A DNA stretch of 64,000 bases from positions 55,446,646 to 55,510,645 of the forward strand of contig OY804582.1 in assembly GCA_963680875.1 (NCBI GenBank). Direction: 5' to 3'. Position 1 is the first letter of the stretch, and each line of letters opens with the position of its first letter. The stretch comes from Bathymodiolus brooksi (Eukaryota > Mollusca > Bivalvia > Mytilida > Modiolidae). Shown piece after piece: positions 16,301 to 31,600 of this stretch. The position numbers were made by a program, and so were the translations under genes. The notes below the pieces were generated by a model, which was not told the origin of the DNA, ran no database searches, and saw nothing but the letters and a program-made list of their open reading frames with translations.

Positions 16301-17327
16301 TCATATTCCTGTACTACAATATCAAATAACCTAAACACAACATCCTCCAAATAGTCGTATTCCTATACTTCAATATCAAATAACCCAAACACAACATCAG
16401 CCAAATAGTCGTATTCCTGTACTACAATATCAAATAACCTAAACACAACATCAGCCAAATAGTCGTATTCCTGTACTACAATATCAAATAACCCAAACAC
16501 AATATCAGCCAAATAGTCATATTCCTATACTACAATATCAAATAACCCAAACACAACATCAGCCAAATAGTCATATTCCTGTACTACAATATCAAATAAC
16601 CCAAACACAACATCAGCCAAATAGTCATATTCCTGTACTACAATATCTAATAACCCAAACACAACATCCAACAAATAGTCATACTCCTATACTACAATAT
16701 CAAATAACCTAAACACAACATCCGCCAAATAGTCGTATTCCTGTACTACAATATCAAATAACCGAAACACAACATCAGCCAAATAGTCATATTCCTATAC
16801 TACAATATCAAATAACCTAAACACAACATCCGCCAAATAGTCATATTCCTATACTACAATATCAAATAACCCAAACACAACATCAACCAAATAGTCATAT
16901 TCCTATACTACAATATCAAATAAACCAAACACAAAATCCGCCAAATAGTCATATTCCTATACTACAATATCAAATAATCCAAAAACAACATCCTCCAAAT
17001 AGTCATATTCCTATACTACAATATCAAATAACCCAAACACAACATCCGGCAAATAGTCGTATTCCTGTACTACAATATCAAATAAGCCAAACAACATCCG
17101 CCAAATAGTCGTATTCCTGTACTACTATATTAAATAACCCAAACACAACATCCACAAAATAGTCATATTCCTGTACTACAATATCAAATAACCCAAACAC
17201 AACTTCCTCCAAATAGTCGTATTCCTATACTACACTATCAAATAACCCAAACACAACATCCTCCAAATAGTCATATTCATGTACTACAATATCAAATAAC
17301 CTAAACACAACATCCTCCAAATAGTCA
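13347..17327. repeat. 3,981-bp higher-order unit, second tandem copy
   Basis: This copy matches the preceding 3,982-bp unit almost base for base and is one base shorter. At about 15,138 it reads ACAATATAAATAACC, where copy 1 has ACAATATCAAATAACC near 11,157. Other differences seen are CCT for CCC at the unit near 16,330 and ACAAAATCCGCC for ACAACATCCGCC near 16,934. Few differences over 4 kb indicate a recent duplication. Confidence 0.8.
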
Positions 17328-18959
17328 TATTCCTGAACTACAATATCAAATAACCTAAACACAACATCAGCCAAATAGTCGTATTCCTGTACTACAATAT
17401 CAAATAACCCAAACACAACATCCTCCAAATAGTCATATTCCTATACTACAATATCAAATAACCCAAACACAACATCCTCCAAATAGTAATATTCCTCTAC
17501 TACAATATCAAATAACCCAAACACAACATCAGCCAAATAGTCATATTCCTATGCTACAATATCAAATAACCCAAACACAACATCAGCCAAATAGTCATAT
17601 TCCTGTACTACAATATCAAATAACCCTAACACAACATCCTCCAAATAGTCATATTCCTATACTACAATATCAAATAACCCAAACACAAGATCAGCCAAAT
17701 ATTCGTATTCCTGTACTACAATATCAAATAACCTAAACACAACATCCTCCAAATAGTCATATTCCTGTTCTACAATATCAAATAACCCAAACACAACATC
17801 CTCCAAATAGTCATATTCCTGTACTACAATATCAAATAACCCAAACACTACATGCTCCAAATAGTCGTATTCTTGTAATACAATATCAAATAACCTAAAC
17901 ACAACATTCTCCAAATAGTCGTATTCCTATACTACAATATCAAATAACCCAAACACAACATCCGCCAAATAGTCGTATTCCTGTACTACAATATCAAATA
18001 ACCTAAACACAACATCCGCCAAATAGTCATATTCCTATACTACAATATCAAATAACCCAAACAGAACATCCTCCAAATAGTCGTATTCCTATACTACAAT
18101 ATCAAATAACCCAAACACAACATCAGCCAAATAGTCGTATTACTGTACTACAATATCAAATAACCCAAAAAACATCCGCCAAATAGTCGTATTCCTGTAC
18201 TACAATATCAAATAACCCAAACACAACATCAGCCAAATTGTCATATTCCTATACTACAATATCAAATAACCCAAACAACATCCGCCAAATAGTCGTATTC
18301 CTGTAATACAATATCAAATAACCCAAACACAACATCCTACAAACAGTCATATTCCTATACTACAATATCAAATAACCCAAACACAACATCCTCCAAATAG
18401 TCGTATTCCTATACTACAATATCAAATAACCCAAACACAACTTCCGCCAAATAGTCATATTCCTATACTACAATATCAAATAACCCAAACACAACATCCG
18501 CCAAATAGTCATATTCCTGTACTACAATATCAAATAACCTAAACACAACATCCTCCAAATAGTCGTATTCCTGTACTTCAATATCAAATAACCCAAACAC
18601 AACATCAGCCAAATAGTCGTATTCCTGTACTACAATATCAAATAACCTAAACACAACATCAGCCAAATAGTCGTTTTCCTGTACTACAATATCAAATAAC
18701 CTAAACACAACTTCCTCCAAATAGTCGTATTCCTATACTACACTATCAAATAACCCAAACACAACATCCTCCAAATAGTCATATTCATGTACTACAATAT
18801 CAAATAACCTAAACACAACATCAGCCAAATAGTCATATTCCTGGACTACAATATCAAATAACCTAAACACAACATCCTCCAAATAGTCGTATTCCTATAC
18901 TACAATATCAAATAACCCAAACACAACATCAGCCAAATAGTCATATTCCTATACTACAA
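17328..18959. repeat. Third, internally deleted copy of the ~3.98-kb unit
   Basis: The 3,981-bp offset continues to about 17,955. The sequence then jumps to the equivalent of about 14,721, a loss of about 751 bp (14 units) relative to copy 2. From there the offset is 3,230 (15,233 matches 18,463) until about 18,820, where it diverges. CCTGGACTAC at about 18,839 is a private variant. The same deletion is present at 32,889-33,695, so it predates the 15.6-kb duplication. Confidence 0.7.
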
Positions 18960-20984
18960 TATCAAATAACCTAAACACAACATCCGCCAAATAGTCATAT
19001 TCCTGTACTACAATATCAAATAACCCAAACACAACATCCTCGAAATAGTCGTATTCCTATACTACAATATCAAATAACCCAAACACAACATCAGTCAAAT
19101 AGTCGTATTACTGTACTACAATATCAAATAACCCCAAAAACATCCGCCAAATAATCGTATTCCTGTACTACAATATCAAATAACCCAAACACAACATCAG
19201 CCAAATTGTCATATTCGTATACTACAATATCAAATAACCCAAACAACATCCGCCAAATAGTCGTATTCCTGTACTACAATATCAAATAACCCAAACACAA
19301 CATCCTACAAACAGTCATATTCCTATACTACAATATCAAATAATCTAAACACAACATCCGGCAAATAGTCGTATTCCTATACTACAATATCAAATAACCC
19401 AAACACAACATCAGCCAAATAGTCATATTCCTGTACTACAATATCAAATAACCCAAACACAACATCCTCCAAATAGTCGTATTCCTGTACTACAATATCA
19501 AATAACCTAAACACAACATCCACCAAATAGTCATATTCCTATACTACAATATCAAATAACCTAAACACAACATTCTCTCCAAATAGTCGTATTCCTATAC
19601 TACAATATCTAATAACCCAAACACAACATGCTCCAAATGGTCGTATTCCTGTACTACAATATCAAATATCCTAAACACAACATCCGCCAAATAGTCATAT
19701 TCCTCTACTACAATATCAAATAACCCAAACAACATCCGCCAAATAGTCATATTCCTGTACTACAATATCAAATAACCCAAACACAACATCCTCCAAATAG
19801 TCATATTCCTATACTACAATATCAAATAACCCAAACACAACATCCGCCAAATAGTCGTATTCCTGTACTACAATATCAAATAACCTAAACACAACATCCG
19901 CCAAATAGTCATATTCCTATACTACAATATCAAATAACCCAAACACAACATCCTCCAAATAGTCGTATTCCTATACTACAATATCAAATAACCCAAACAC
20001 AACATCAGCCAAATAGTCGTATTACTGTACTACAATATCAAATAACCCAAAAAACATCCGCCAAATAGTCGTATTCCTGTACTACAATATCAAATAACCC
20101 AAACACAACATCAGCCAAATTGTCATATTCCTATACTACAATATCAAATAACCCAAACAACATCCGCCAAATAGTCGTATTCCTGTAATACAATATCAAA
20201 TAACCCAAACACAACATCCTACAAACAGTCATATTCCTATACTACAATATCAAATAACCCAAACACAACATCCTCCAAATAGTCGTATTCCTATACTACA
20301 ATATCAAATAACCCAAACACAACTTCCGCCAAATAGTCATATTCCTATACTACAATATCAAATAACCCAAACACAACATCCGCCAAATAGTCATATTCCT
20401 GTACTACAATATCAAATAACCTAAACACAACATCCTCCAAATAGTCGTATTCCTATACTACAATATCAAATAACCCAAAGACAACATGCTCCAAATGGTC
20501 GTATTCCTATACTACAATATCAAATAACCCAAACACAACATCAGCCAAATAGTCATATTCCTGTACTACAATATCAAATAACCCAAACACAACATCCTCC
20601 AAATAGTCATATTCCTATACTACAATATCAAATAACCCAAACACAACATCCGCCAAATAGTCGTATTCCTGTACTACAATATCAAATAACCTAAACACAA
20701 CATCCGCCAAATAGTCATATTCCTATACTACAATATCAAATAACCCAAACACAACATCCGCCAAATAGTCGTATTCCTGTACTACAATATCAAATAACCT
20801 AAACACAACATCAGCCAAATAGTCGTATTACTGTATTACAATATCAAATAACCCCAAAAACATCCGCCAAATAATCGTATTCCTGTACTACAATATCAAA
20901 TAACCCAAACACAACATCAGCCAAATTGTCATATTCCTATACTACAATATCAAATAACCCAAACAACATCCGCCAAATAGTCGT

Positions 20985-23900
20985 ATTCCTGTACTACAAT
21001 ATCAAATAACCCAAACACAACATCCTACAAACAGTCATATTCCTATACTACAATATCAAATAACCCAAACACAACATCCTCCAAATAGTCATATTCCTAT
21101 ACTACAATATCAAATAACCCAAACACAACTTCCGCCAAATAGTCATATTCCTATACTACAATACCAAATAATCTAAACACAACATCCGGCAAATAGTCGT
21201 ATTCCTATATTACAATATCAAATAACCCAAACACAACATCAGCCAAATAGTCATATTCCTGTACTACAATATCAAATAACCCAAACACAACATCCTCCAA
21301 ATAGTCGTATTCCTGTACTACAATATCAAATAACCTAAACACAACATCCACCAAATAGTCATATTCCTATACTACAATATCAAATAACCTAAACACAACA
21401 TTCTCTCCAAATAGTCGTATTCCTGTACTACAATATCAAATAACCCAAAGACAACATGCTCCAAATGGTTGTATTCCTGTACTACAATATCAAATATCCT
21501 AAACACAACATCCGCCAAATAGTCATATTCCTCTACTACAATATCAAATAACCCAAACAACATCCGCCAAATAGTCATATTCCTGTACTACAATATCAAA
21601 TAACCCAAACACAACATCCTCCAAATAGTCATATTCCTATATTACAATATCAAATAACCCAAACACAACATCCGCCAAATAGTCATATTCCTGTACTACA
21701 ATATCAAATAACCTAAACACAACATCCGCCAAATAGTCATATTCCTGTACTACAATATCAAATAACCCAAACACAACATCCTCGAAATAGTCGTATTCCT
21801 ATACTACAATATCAAATAACCCAAACACAACATCAGCCAAATAATCGTATTACTGTACAACAATATCAAATAACCCAAACACAACATCAGCCAAATAGTC
21901 ATATTCCTATACTACAATATCAAATAACCCAAACACAACATCAGCCAAATAGTCATATTCTTGTACTACAATATCAAATAACCCAAACACAACATCCTCC
22001 AAATAGTCGTATTCCTGTACTACAATATCAAATAACCTAAACACAACATCCACCAAATAGTCATATTCCTATACTACAATATCAAATAACCTAAACACAA
22101 CATTCTCTCCAAATAGTCGTATTCCTATACTACAATATCAAATAACCCAAACACAACATGCTCCAAATGGTCGTATTCCTGTACTACAATATCAAATATC
22201 CTAAACACAACATCCGCCAAATAGTCATATTCCTCTACTACAATATCAAATAACCCAAACAACATCCGCCAAATAGTCATATTCCTGTACTACAATATCA
22301 AATAACCCAAACACAACATCCTCCAAATAGTCATATTCCTATACTACAATATCAAATAACCCAAACACAACATCCGCCAAATAATCGTATTCCTGTACTA
22401 CAATATCAAATAACCGAAACACAACATCCGCCAAATAGTCATATTCCTATACTACAATATCAAATAACCCAAACACAACATCCTCCAAATAGTCGTATTC
22501 CTATACTACAATATCAAATAACCCAAACACAACATCAGCCAAATAGTCGTATTACTGTACTACAATATCAAATAACCCAAAAAACATCCGCCAAATAGTC
22601 GTATTCCTGTACTACAATATCAAATAACCCAAACACAACATCAGCCAAATTGTCATATTCCTATACTACAATATCAAATAACCCAAACAACATCCGCCAA
22701 ATAGTCGTATTCCTGTAATACAATATCAAATAACCCAAACACAACATCCTACAAACAGTCATATTCCTATACTACAATATCAAATAACCCAAACACAACA
22801 TCCTCCAAATAGTCGTATTCCTATACTACAATATCAAATAACCCAAACACAACTTCCGCCAAATAGTCATATTCCTATACTACAATATCAAATAACCCAA
22901 ACACAACATCCGCCAAATAGTCATATTCCTGTACTACAATATCAAATAACCTAAACACAACATCCTCCAAATAGTCGTATTCCTGTACTTCAATATCAAA
23001 TAACCCAAACACAACATCAGCCAAATAGTCGTATTCCTGTACTACAATATCAAATAACCTAAACACAACATCAGCCAAATAGTCGTTTTCCTGTACTACA
23101 ATATCAAATAACCTAAACACAACTTCCTCCAAATAGTCGTATTCCTATACTACACTATCAAATAACCCAAGCACAACATCCTCCAAATAGTCATATTCAT
23201 GTACTACAATATCAAATAACCTGAACACAACATCAGCCAAATAGTCATATTCCTGTACTACAATATCAAATAACCTAAACACAACATCCGCCAAATAGTC
23301 GTATTCCTATACTACAATATCAAATAACCCAAACACAACATCAGCCAAATAGTCATATTCCTATACTACAATATCAAATAACCCAAACACAACATCAGCC
23401 AAATAGTCATATTCCGGTACTACAATATCAAATAACCCAAACACAACATCGGCCAAATAGTCATATTCCTGTACTACAATATCAAATAAACCAAACAACA
23501 TCCGCCAAATAGTCATATTCCTGTACTACAATATCAAATAACCCAAACACAACATCCTCCAAATAGTCATATTCCTATACTACAATATCAAATAACCTAA
23601 ACACAACATCCGCCAAATAGCCGTATTACTATACTACAATATCAAATAACCCAAACACAACATCAGCCAAATAGTCATATTCCTGTACTACAATATCAAA
23701 TAACCCAAACAACATCCGCCAAATAGTCGTATTCCTGTACTACAATATCAAATAACCTAAACACAACATCCGCCAAATAGTCGTATTCCTATACTACAAT
23801 ATCAAATAACCTAAACACAACATCCGCCAAATATTCATATTCCTGTACTACAATATCAAATAACCCAAACACAACATTCTCCAAATAGTCGTATTCCTAT

Positions 23901-24808
23901 ACTTCAATATCAAATAACCCAAACACAACATCCTCCAAATAGTCATATTCATGTACTACAATATCAAATAACCTAAACACAACATCAGCCAAATAGTCAT
24001 ATTCCTGTACTACAATATCAAATAACCCAAACACAATATCAGCCAAATAGTCATATTCCTATACTACAATATCAAATAACCCAAACACAACATCAGCCAA
24101 ATAGTCATATTCCTGTACTACAATATCAAATAACCCAAACACAACATCAGCCAAATAGTCATATTCCTGTACTACAATATCAAATAACCCAAACACAACA
24201 TCCAACAAATAGTCATACTCCTATACTACAATATCAAATAACCTAAACACAACATCCGCCAAATAGTCGTATTCCTGTACTACAATATCAAATAACCGAA
24301 ACACAACATCAGCCAAATAGTCATATTCCTATACTACAATATCAAATAACCTAAACACAACATCCGCCAAATAGTCATATTCCTATACTACAATATCAAA
24401 TAACCCAAACACAACATCAACCAAATAGTCATATTCCTATACTACAATATCAAATAAACCAAACACAACATCCGCCAAATAGTCATATTCCTATACTACA
24501 ATATCAAATAATCCAAAAACAACATCCTCCAAATAGTCATATTCCTATACTACAATATCAAATAACCCAAACACAACATCCGGCAAATAGTCGTATTCCT
24601 GTACTACAATATCAAATAAGCCAAACAACATCCGCCAAATAGTCGTATTCCTGTACTACTATATTAAATAACCTAAACACAACATCAACCAAATAGTCAT
24701 ATACCTATATTACAATATCAAATAACCCAAAAACAACATCCGCAAAATAGTCATATTCCTGTACTACAATATCAAATAACCCAAACACAACTTCCTCCAA
24801 ATAGTCGT
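20985..24808. repeat. 3,824-bp tandem duplication inside copy 2, unit A
   Basis: The unit repeats at an offset of exactly 3,824 bp. The segment at 21,372-21,578 equals 25,196-25,402 and the one at 22,875-23,132 equals 26,699-26,956. It carries private marks also present in unit B, such as ACAATACCAAATAATC near 21,160, CAAGCACAAC near 23,169 and AACCTGAAC near 23,220. It corresponds to about 5,377-9,190 in block copy 1, where it is single. It therefore arose after the 15.6-kb duplication, or was lost from copy 1. Confidence 0.85.
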
Positions 24809-27800
24809 ATTCCTGTACTACAATATCAAATAACCCAAACACAACATCCTACAAACAGTCATATTCCTATACTACAATATCAAATAACCCAAACACAACA
24901 TCCTCCAAATAGTCATATTCCTATACTACAATATCAAATAACCCAAACACAACTTCCGCCAAATAGTCATATTCCTATACTACAATACCAAATAATCTAA
25001 ACACAACATCCGGCAAATAGTCGTATTCCTATATTACAATATCAAATAACCCAAACACAACATCAGCCAAATAGTCATATTCCTGTACTACAATATCAAA
25101 TAACCCAAACACAACATCCTCCAAATAGTCGTATTCCTGTACTACAATATCAAATAACCTAAACACAACATCCACCAAATAGTCATATTCCTATACTACA
25201 ATATCAAATAACCTAAACACAACATTCTCTCCAAATAGTCGTATTCCTGTACTACAATATCAAATAACCCAAAGACAACATGCTCCAAATGGTTGTATTC
25301 CTGTACTACAATATCAAATATCCTAAACACAACATCCGCCAAATAGTCATATTCCTCTACTACAATATCAAATAACCCAAACAACATCCGCCAAATAGTC
25401 ATATTCCTGTACTACAATATCAAATAACCCAAACACAACATCCTCCAAATAGTCATATTCCTATATTACAATATCAAATAACCCAAACACAACATCCGCC
25501 AAATAGTCATATTCCTGTACTACAATATCAAATAACCTAAACACAACATCCGCCAAATAGTCATATTCCTGTACTACAATATCAAATAACCCAAACACAA
25601 CATCCTCGAAATAGTCGTATTCCTATACTACAATATCAAATAACCCAAACACAACATCAGCCAAATAATCGTATTACTGTACAACAATATCAAATAACCC
25701 AAACACAACATCAGCCAAATAGTCATATTCCTATACTACAATATCAAATAACCCAAACACAACATCAGCCAAATAGTCATATTCTTGTACTACAATATCA
25801 AATAACCCAAACACAACATCCTCCAAATAGTCGTATTCCTGTACTACAATATCAAATAACCTAAACACAACATCCACCAAATAGTCATATTCCTATACTA
25901 CAATATCAAATAACCTAAACACAACATTCTCTCCAAATAGTCGTATTCCTATACTACAATATCAAATAACCCAAACACAACATGCTCCAAATGGTCGTAT
26001 TCCTGTACTACAATATCAAATATCCTAAACACAACATCCGCCAAATAGTCATATTCCTCTACTACAATATCAAATAACCCAAACAACATCCGCCAAATAG
26101 TCATATTCCTGTACTACAATATCAAATAACCCAAACACAACATCCTCCAAATAGTCATATTCCTATACTACAATATCAAATAACCCAAACACAACATCCG
26201 CCAAATAATCGTATTCCTGTACTACAATATCAAATAACCGAAACACAACATCCGCCAAATAGTCATATTCCTATACTACAATATCAAATAACCCAAACAC
26301 AACATCCTCCAAATAGTCGTATTCCTATACTACAATATCAAATAACCCAAACACAACATCAGCCAAATAGTCGTATTACTGTACTACAATATCAAATAAC
26401 CCAAAAAACATCCGCCAAATAGTCGTATTCCTGTACTACAATATCAAATAACCCAAACACAACATCAGCCAAATTGTCATATTCCTATACTACAATATCA
26501 AATAACCCAAACAACATCCGCCAAATAGTCGTATTCCTGTAATACAATATCAAATAACCCAAACACAACATCCTACAAACAGTCATATTCCTATACTACA
26601 ATATCAAATAACCCAAACACAACATCCTCCAAATAGTCGTATTCCTATACTACAATATCAAATAACCCAAACACAACTTCCGCCAAATAGTCATATTCCT
26701 ATACTACAATATCAAATAACCCAAACACAACATCCGCCAAATAGTCATATTCCTGTACTACAATATCAAATAACCTAAACACAACATCCTCCAAATAGTC
26801 GTATTCCTGTACTTCAATATCAAATAACCCAAACACAACATCAGCCAAATAGTCGTATTCCTGTACTACAATATCAAATAACCTAAACACAACATCAGCC
26901 AAATAGTCGTTTTCCTGTACTACAATATCAAATAACCTAAACACAACTTCCTCCAAATAGTCGTATTCCTATACTACACTATCAAATAACCCAAGCACAA
27001 CATCCTCCAAATAGTCATATTCATGTACTACAATATCAAATAACCTGAACACAACATCAGCCAAATAGTCATATTCCTGTACTACAATATCAAATAACCT
27101 AAACACAACATCCGCCAAATAGTCGTATTCCTATACTACAATATCAAATAACCCAAACACAACATCAGCCAAATAGTCATATTCCTATACTACAATATCA
27201 AATAACCCAAACACAACATCAGCCAAATAGTCATATTCCGGTACTACAATATCAAATAACCCAAACACAACATCGGCCAAATAGTCATATTCCTGTACTA
27301 CAATATCAAATAAACCAAACAACATCCGCCAAATAGTCATATTCCTGTACTACAATATCAAATAACCCAAACACAACATCCTCCAAATAGTCATATTCCT
27401 ATACTACAATATCAAATAACCTAAACACAACATCCGCCAAATAGCCGTATTACTATACTACAATATCAAATAACCCAAACACAACATCAGCCAAATAGTC
27501 ATATTCCTGTACTACAATATCAAATAACCCAAACAACATCCGCCAAATAGTCGTATTCCTGTACTACAATATCAAATAACCTAAACACAACATCCGCCAA
27601 ATAGTCGTATTCCTATACTACAATATCAAATAACCTAAACACAACATCCGCCAAATATTCATATTCCTGTACTACAATATCAAATAACCCAAACACAACA
27701 TTCTCCAAATAGTCGTATTCCTATACTTCAATATCTAATAACCCAAACACAACATCCTCCAAATAGTCATATTCATGTACTACAATATCAAATAACCTAA

Positions 27801-28632
27801 ACACAACATCAGCCAAATAGTCATATTCCTGTACTACAATATCAAATAACCCAAACACAATATCAGCCAAATAGTCATATTCCTATACTACAATATCAAA
27901 TAACCCAAACACAACATCAGCCAAATAGTCATATTCCTGTACTACAATATCAAATAACCCAAACACAACATCAGCCAAATAGTCATATTCCTGTACTACA
28001 ATATCAAATAACCCAAACACAACATCCAACAAATAGTCATACTCCTATACTACAATATCAAATAACCTAAACACAACATCCGCCAAATAGTCGTATTCCT
28101 GTACTACAATATCAAATAACCGAAACACAACATCAGCCAAATAGTCATATTCCTATACTACAATATCAAATAACCTAAACACAACATCCGCCAAATAGTC
28201 ATATTCCTATACTACAATATCAAATAACCCAAACACAACATCAACCAAATAGTCATATTCCTATACTACAATATCAAATAAACCAAACACAACATCCGCC
28301 AAATAGTCATATTCCTATACTACAATATCAAATAATCCAAAAACAACATCCTCCAAATAGTCATATTCCTATACTACAATATCAAATAACCCAAACACAA
28401 CATCCGGCAAATAGTCGTATTCCTGTACTACAATATCAAATAAGCCAAACAACATCCGCCAAATAGTCGTATTCCTGTACTACTATATTAAATAACCTAA
28501 ACACAACATCAACCAAATAGTCATATACCTATATTACAATATCAAATAACCCAAAAACAACATCCGCAAAATAGTCATATTCCTGTACTACAATATCAAA
28601 TAACCCAAACACAACTTCCTCCAAATAGTCAT
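24809..28632. repeat. 3,824-bp tandem duplication inside copy 2, unit B
   Basis: This unit is nearly identical to 20,985-24,808. One difference seen is T at 27,736 (ATATCTAATAA) where unit A has A at 23,912. The junction between the units lies near 24,800. There an ACTTCCTCC unit runs into TCGTATTCCTGTACTAC and the TCCTACAAACAG unit, instead of the CACTATC unit that follows at 28,618. The right limit is where matching to unit A stops. Confidence 0.85.
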
Positions 28633-31600
28633 ATTCCTATACTACACTATCAAATAACCCAAACACAACATCCTCCAAATAGTCATATTCATGTACTACA
28701 ATATCAAATAACCTAAACACAACATCAGCCAAATAGTCATATTCCTGTACTACAATATCAAATAACCTAAACACAACATCCGCCAAATAGTCGTATTCCT
28801 ATACTACAATATCAAATAACCCAAACACAACATCCTCCAAATAGTCATATTCCTGTACTACAATATCAAATAATCTAAACACAACATCAGCCAAATAGTC
28901 GTATTCCTGTACTACAATATCAAATAACCCAAACACAACATCCTCCAAATAGTCATATTCCTATACTACAATATCAAATAACCCAAACACAACATCCTCC
29001 AAATAGTAATATTCCTCTACTACAATATCAAATAACCCAAACACAACATCAGCCAAATAGTCATATTCCTATGCTACAATATCAAATAACCCAAACACAA
29101 CATCAGCCAAATAGTCATATTCCTGTACTACAATATCAAATAACCCTAACACAACATCCTCCAAATAGTCATATTCCTATACTACAATATCAAATAACCC
29201 AAACACAAGATCAGCCAAATATTCGTATTCCTGTACTACAATATCAAATAACCTAAACACAACATCCTCCAAATAGTCATATTCCTGTTCTACAATATCA
29301 AATAACCCAAACACAACATCCTCCAAATAGTCATATTCCTGTACTACAATATCAAATAACCCAAACATTACATGCTCCAAATAGTCGTATTCTTGTAATA
29401 CAATATCAAATAACCTAAACACAACATTCTCCAAATAGTCGTATTCCTATACTACAATATCAAATAACCCAAACACAACATCCTCCAAATAGTCGTATTC
29501 CTGTAATACAATATCAAATAACCTAAACACAACATCCGCCAAATAGTCATATTCCTGTACTACAATATCAAATAACCCAAACAACATCCACCAAATAGTC
29601 ATATTCCTGTACTACAATATCAAATAACCCAAACAAAACATCCTCCAAATAGTCGTATTCCTGTACTACAACATCAAATAACCCAAACACAACATGCTCC
29701 AAATAGTCGTATTCCTGTACTACAATATCAAATAACCAAAACAGAACATCCGCCAAATAGTCATATTCCTGTACTCCAATATCAAATAACCCAAACAACA
29801 TCCGCCAAATAGTCATATTCCTGTACTTCAATATCAAATAACCCAAACACAACATCCTCCAAATAGTCATATTCCAATACTACAATATCAAATAATCTAA
29901 ACACAACATCCGGCAAATAGTCCTATTCCTATACTACAATATCAAATAACCTAAACACAACATTCTCTCCAAATAGTCGTATTCCTATACTACAATATCA
30001 AATAACCCAAAGACAACATGCTCCAAATGGTCGTATTCCTGTACTACAATATCAAATATCCTAAACACAACATCCGCCAAATAGTCATATTCCTCTACTA
30101 CAATATCAAATAACCCAAACAACATCCGCCAAATAGTCATATTCCTGTACTACAATATCAAATAACCCAAACACAACATCCTCCAAATAGTCATATTCCT
30201 ATACTACAATATCAAATAACCCAAACACAACATCCGCCAAATAGTCGTATTCCTGTACTACAATATCAAATAACCTAAACACAACATCCGCCAAATAGTC
30301 ATATTCCTATACTATAATATCAAATAACCCAAACAGAACATCCTCCAAATAGTCGTATTCCTATACTACAATATCAAATAACCCAAACACAACATCAGCC
30401 AAATAGTCGTATTACTGTACTACAATATCAAATAACCCAAAAAACATCCGCCAAATAGTCGTATTCCTGTACTACAATATCAAATAACCCAAACACAACA
30501 TCAGCCAAATTGTCATATTCCTATACTACAATATCAAATAACCCAAACAACATCCGCCAAATAGTCGTATTCCAGTAATACAATATCAAATAACCCAAAC
30601 ACAACATCCTACAAACAGTCATATTCCTATACTACAATATCAAATAACCCAAACGAAACATCCTCCAAATAGTCGTATTCCTATACTACAATATCAAATA
30701 ACCCAAACACAACTTCCGCCAAATAGTCATATTCCTATACTACAATATCAAATAACCCAAACACAACATCCGCCAAATAGTCATATTCCTGTACTACAAT
30801 ATCAAATAACCTAAACACAACATCCTACAAACAGTCATATTCCTATACTACAATATCAAATAACCCAAACACAACATCCTCCAAATAGTCGTATTCCTAT
30901 ACTACAATATCAAATAACCCAAACACAACATCCTCCAAATAGTCGTATTCCTATACTACAATATCAAATAACCCAAACACAACATCAGCCAAATAGTCAT
31001 ATTCCTATACTACAATATCAAATAACCCAAACACAACATCAGCCAAATAGTCATATTCCGGTACTACAATATCAAATAACCCAAACACAACATCGGCCAA
31101 ATAGTCATATTCCTGTACTACAATATCAAATAAACCAAACAACATCCGCCAAATAGTCATATTCCTGTACTACAATATCAAATAACCCAAACACAACATC
31201 CTCCAAATAGTCATATTCCTATACTACAATATCAAATAACCTAAACACAACATCCGCCAAATAGCCGTATTACTATACTACAATATCAAATAACCCAAAC
31301 ACAACATCAGCCAAATAGTCATATTCCTGTACTACAATATCAAATAACCCAAACAACATCCGCCAAATAGTCGTATTCCTGTACTACAATATCAAATAAC
31401 CTAAACACAACATCCGCCAAATAGTCGTATTCCTATACTACAATATCAAATAGCCTAAACACAACATCCGCCAAATAGTCATATTCCTATATTACAATAT
31501 CAAATAACCCAAACACAACATCCGCCAAATATTCATATTCCTGTACTACAATATCAAATAACCCAAACACAACATCCTCCAAATAGTCGTATTCCTATAC

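Larger units (their letters stand above)
3301..18959. repeat. Copy 1 of a ~15.6-kb higher-order satellite block
   Basis: The block is defined by comparison with 18,960-34,200. Diagnostic variants recur at matching offsets. The TCGAAATAG unit at 3,381 reappears at 19,040 (offset 15,659). The segment at 5,765-5,971 matches 21,372-21,578 (offset 15,607). The segment at 17,551-18,720 matches 32,783-33,952 (offset 15,232). The changes of offset reflect internal gains and losses of whole units. The right limit is placed where the sequence stops matching 34,201 onward and starts matching 3,301 onward, between about 18,952 and 18,968. The block contains two adjacent 3.98-kb units and part of a third, annotated separately. 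Confidence 0.75.
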
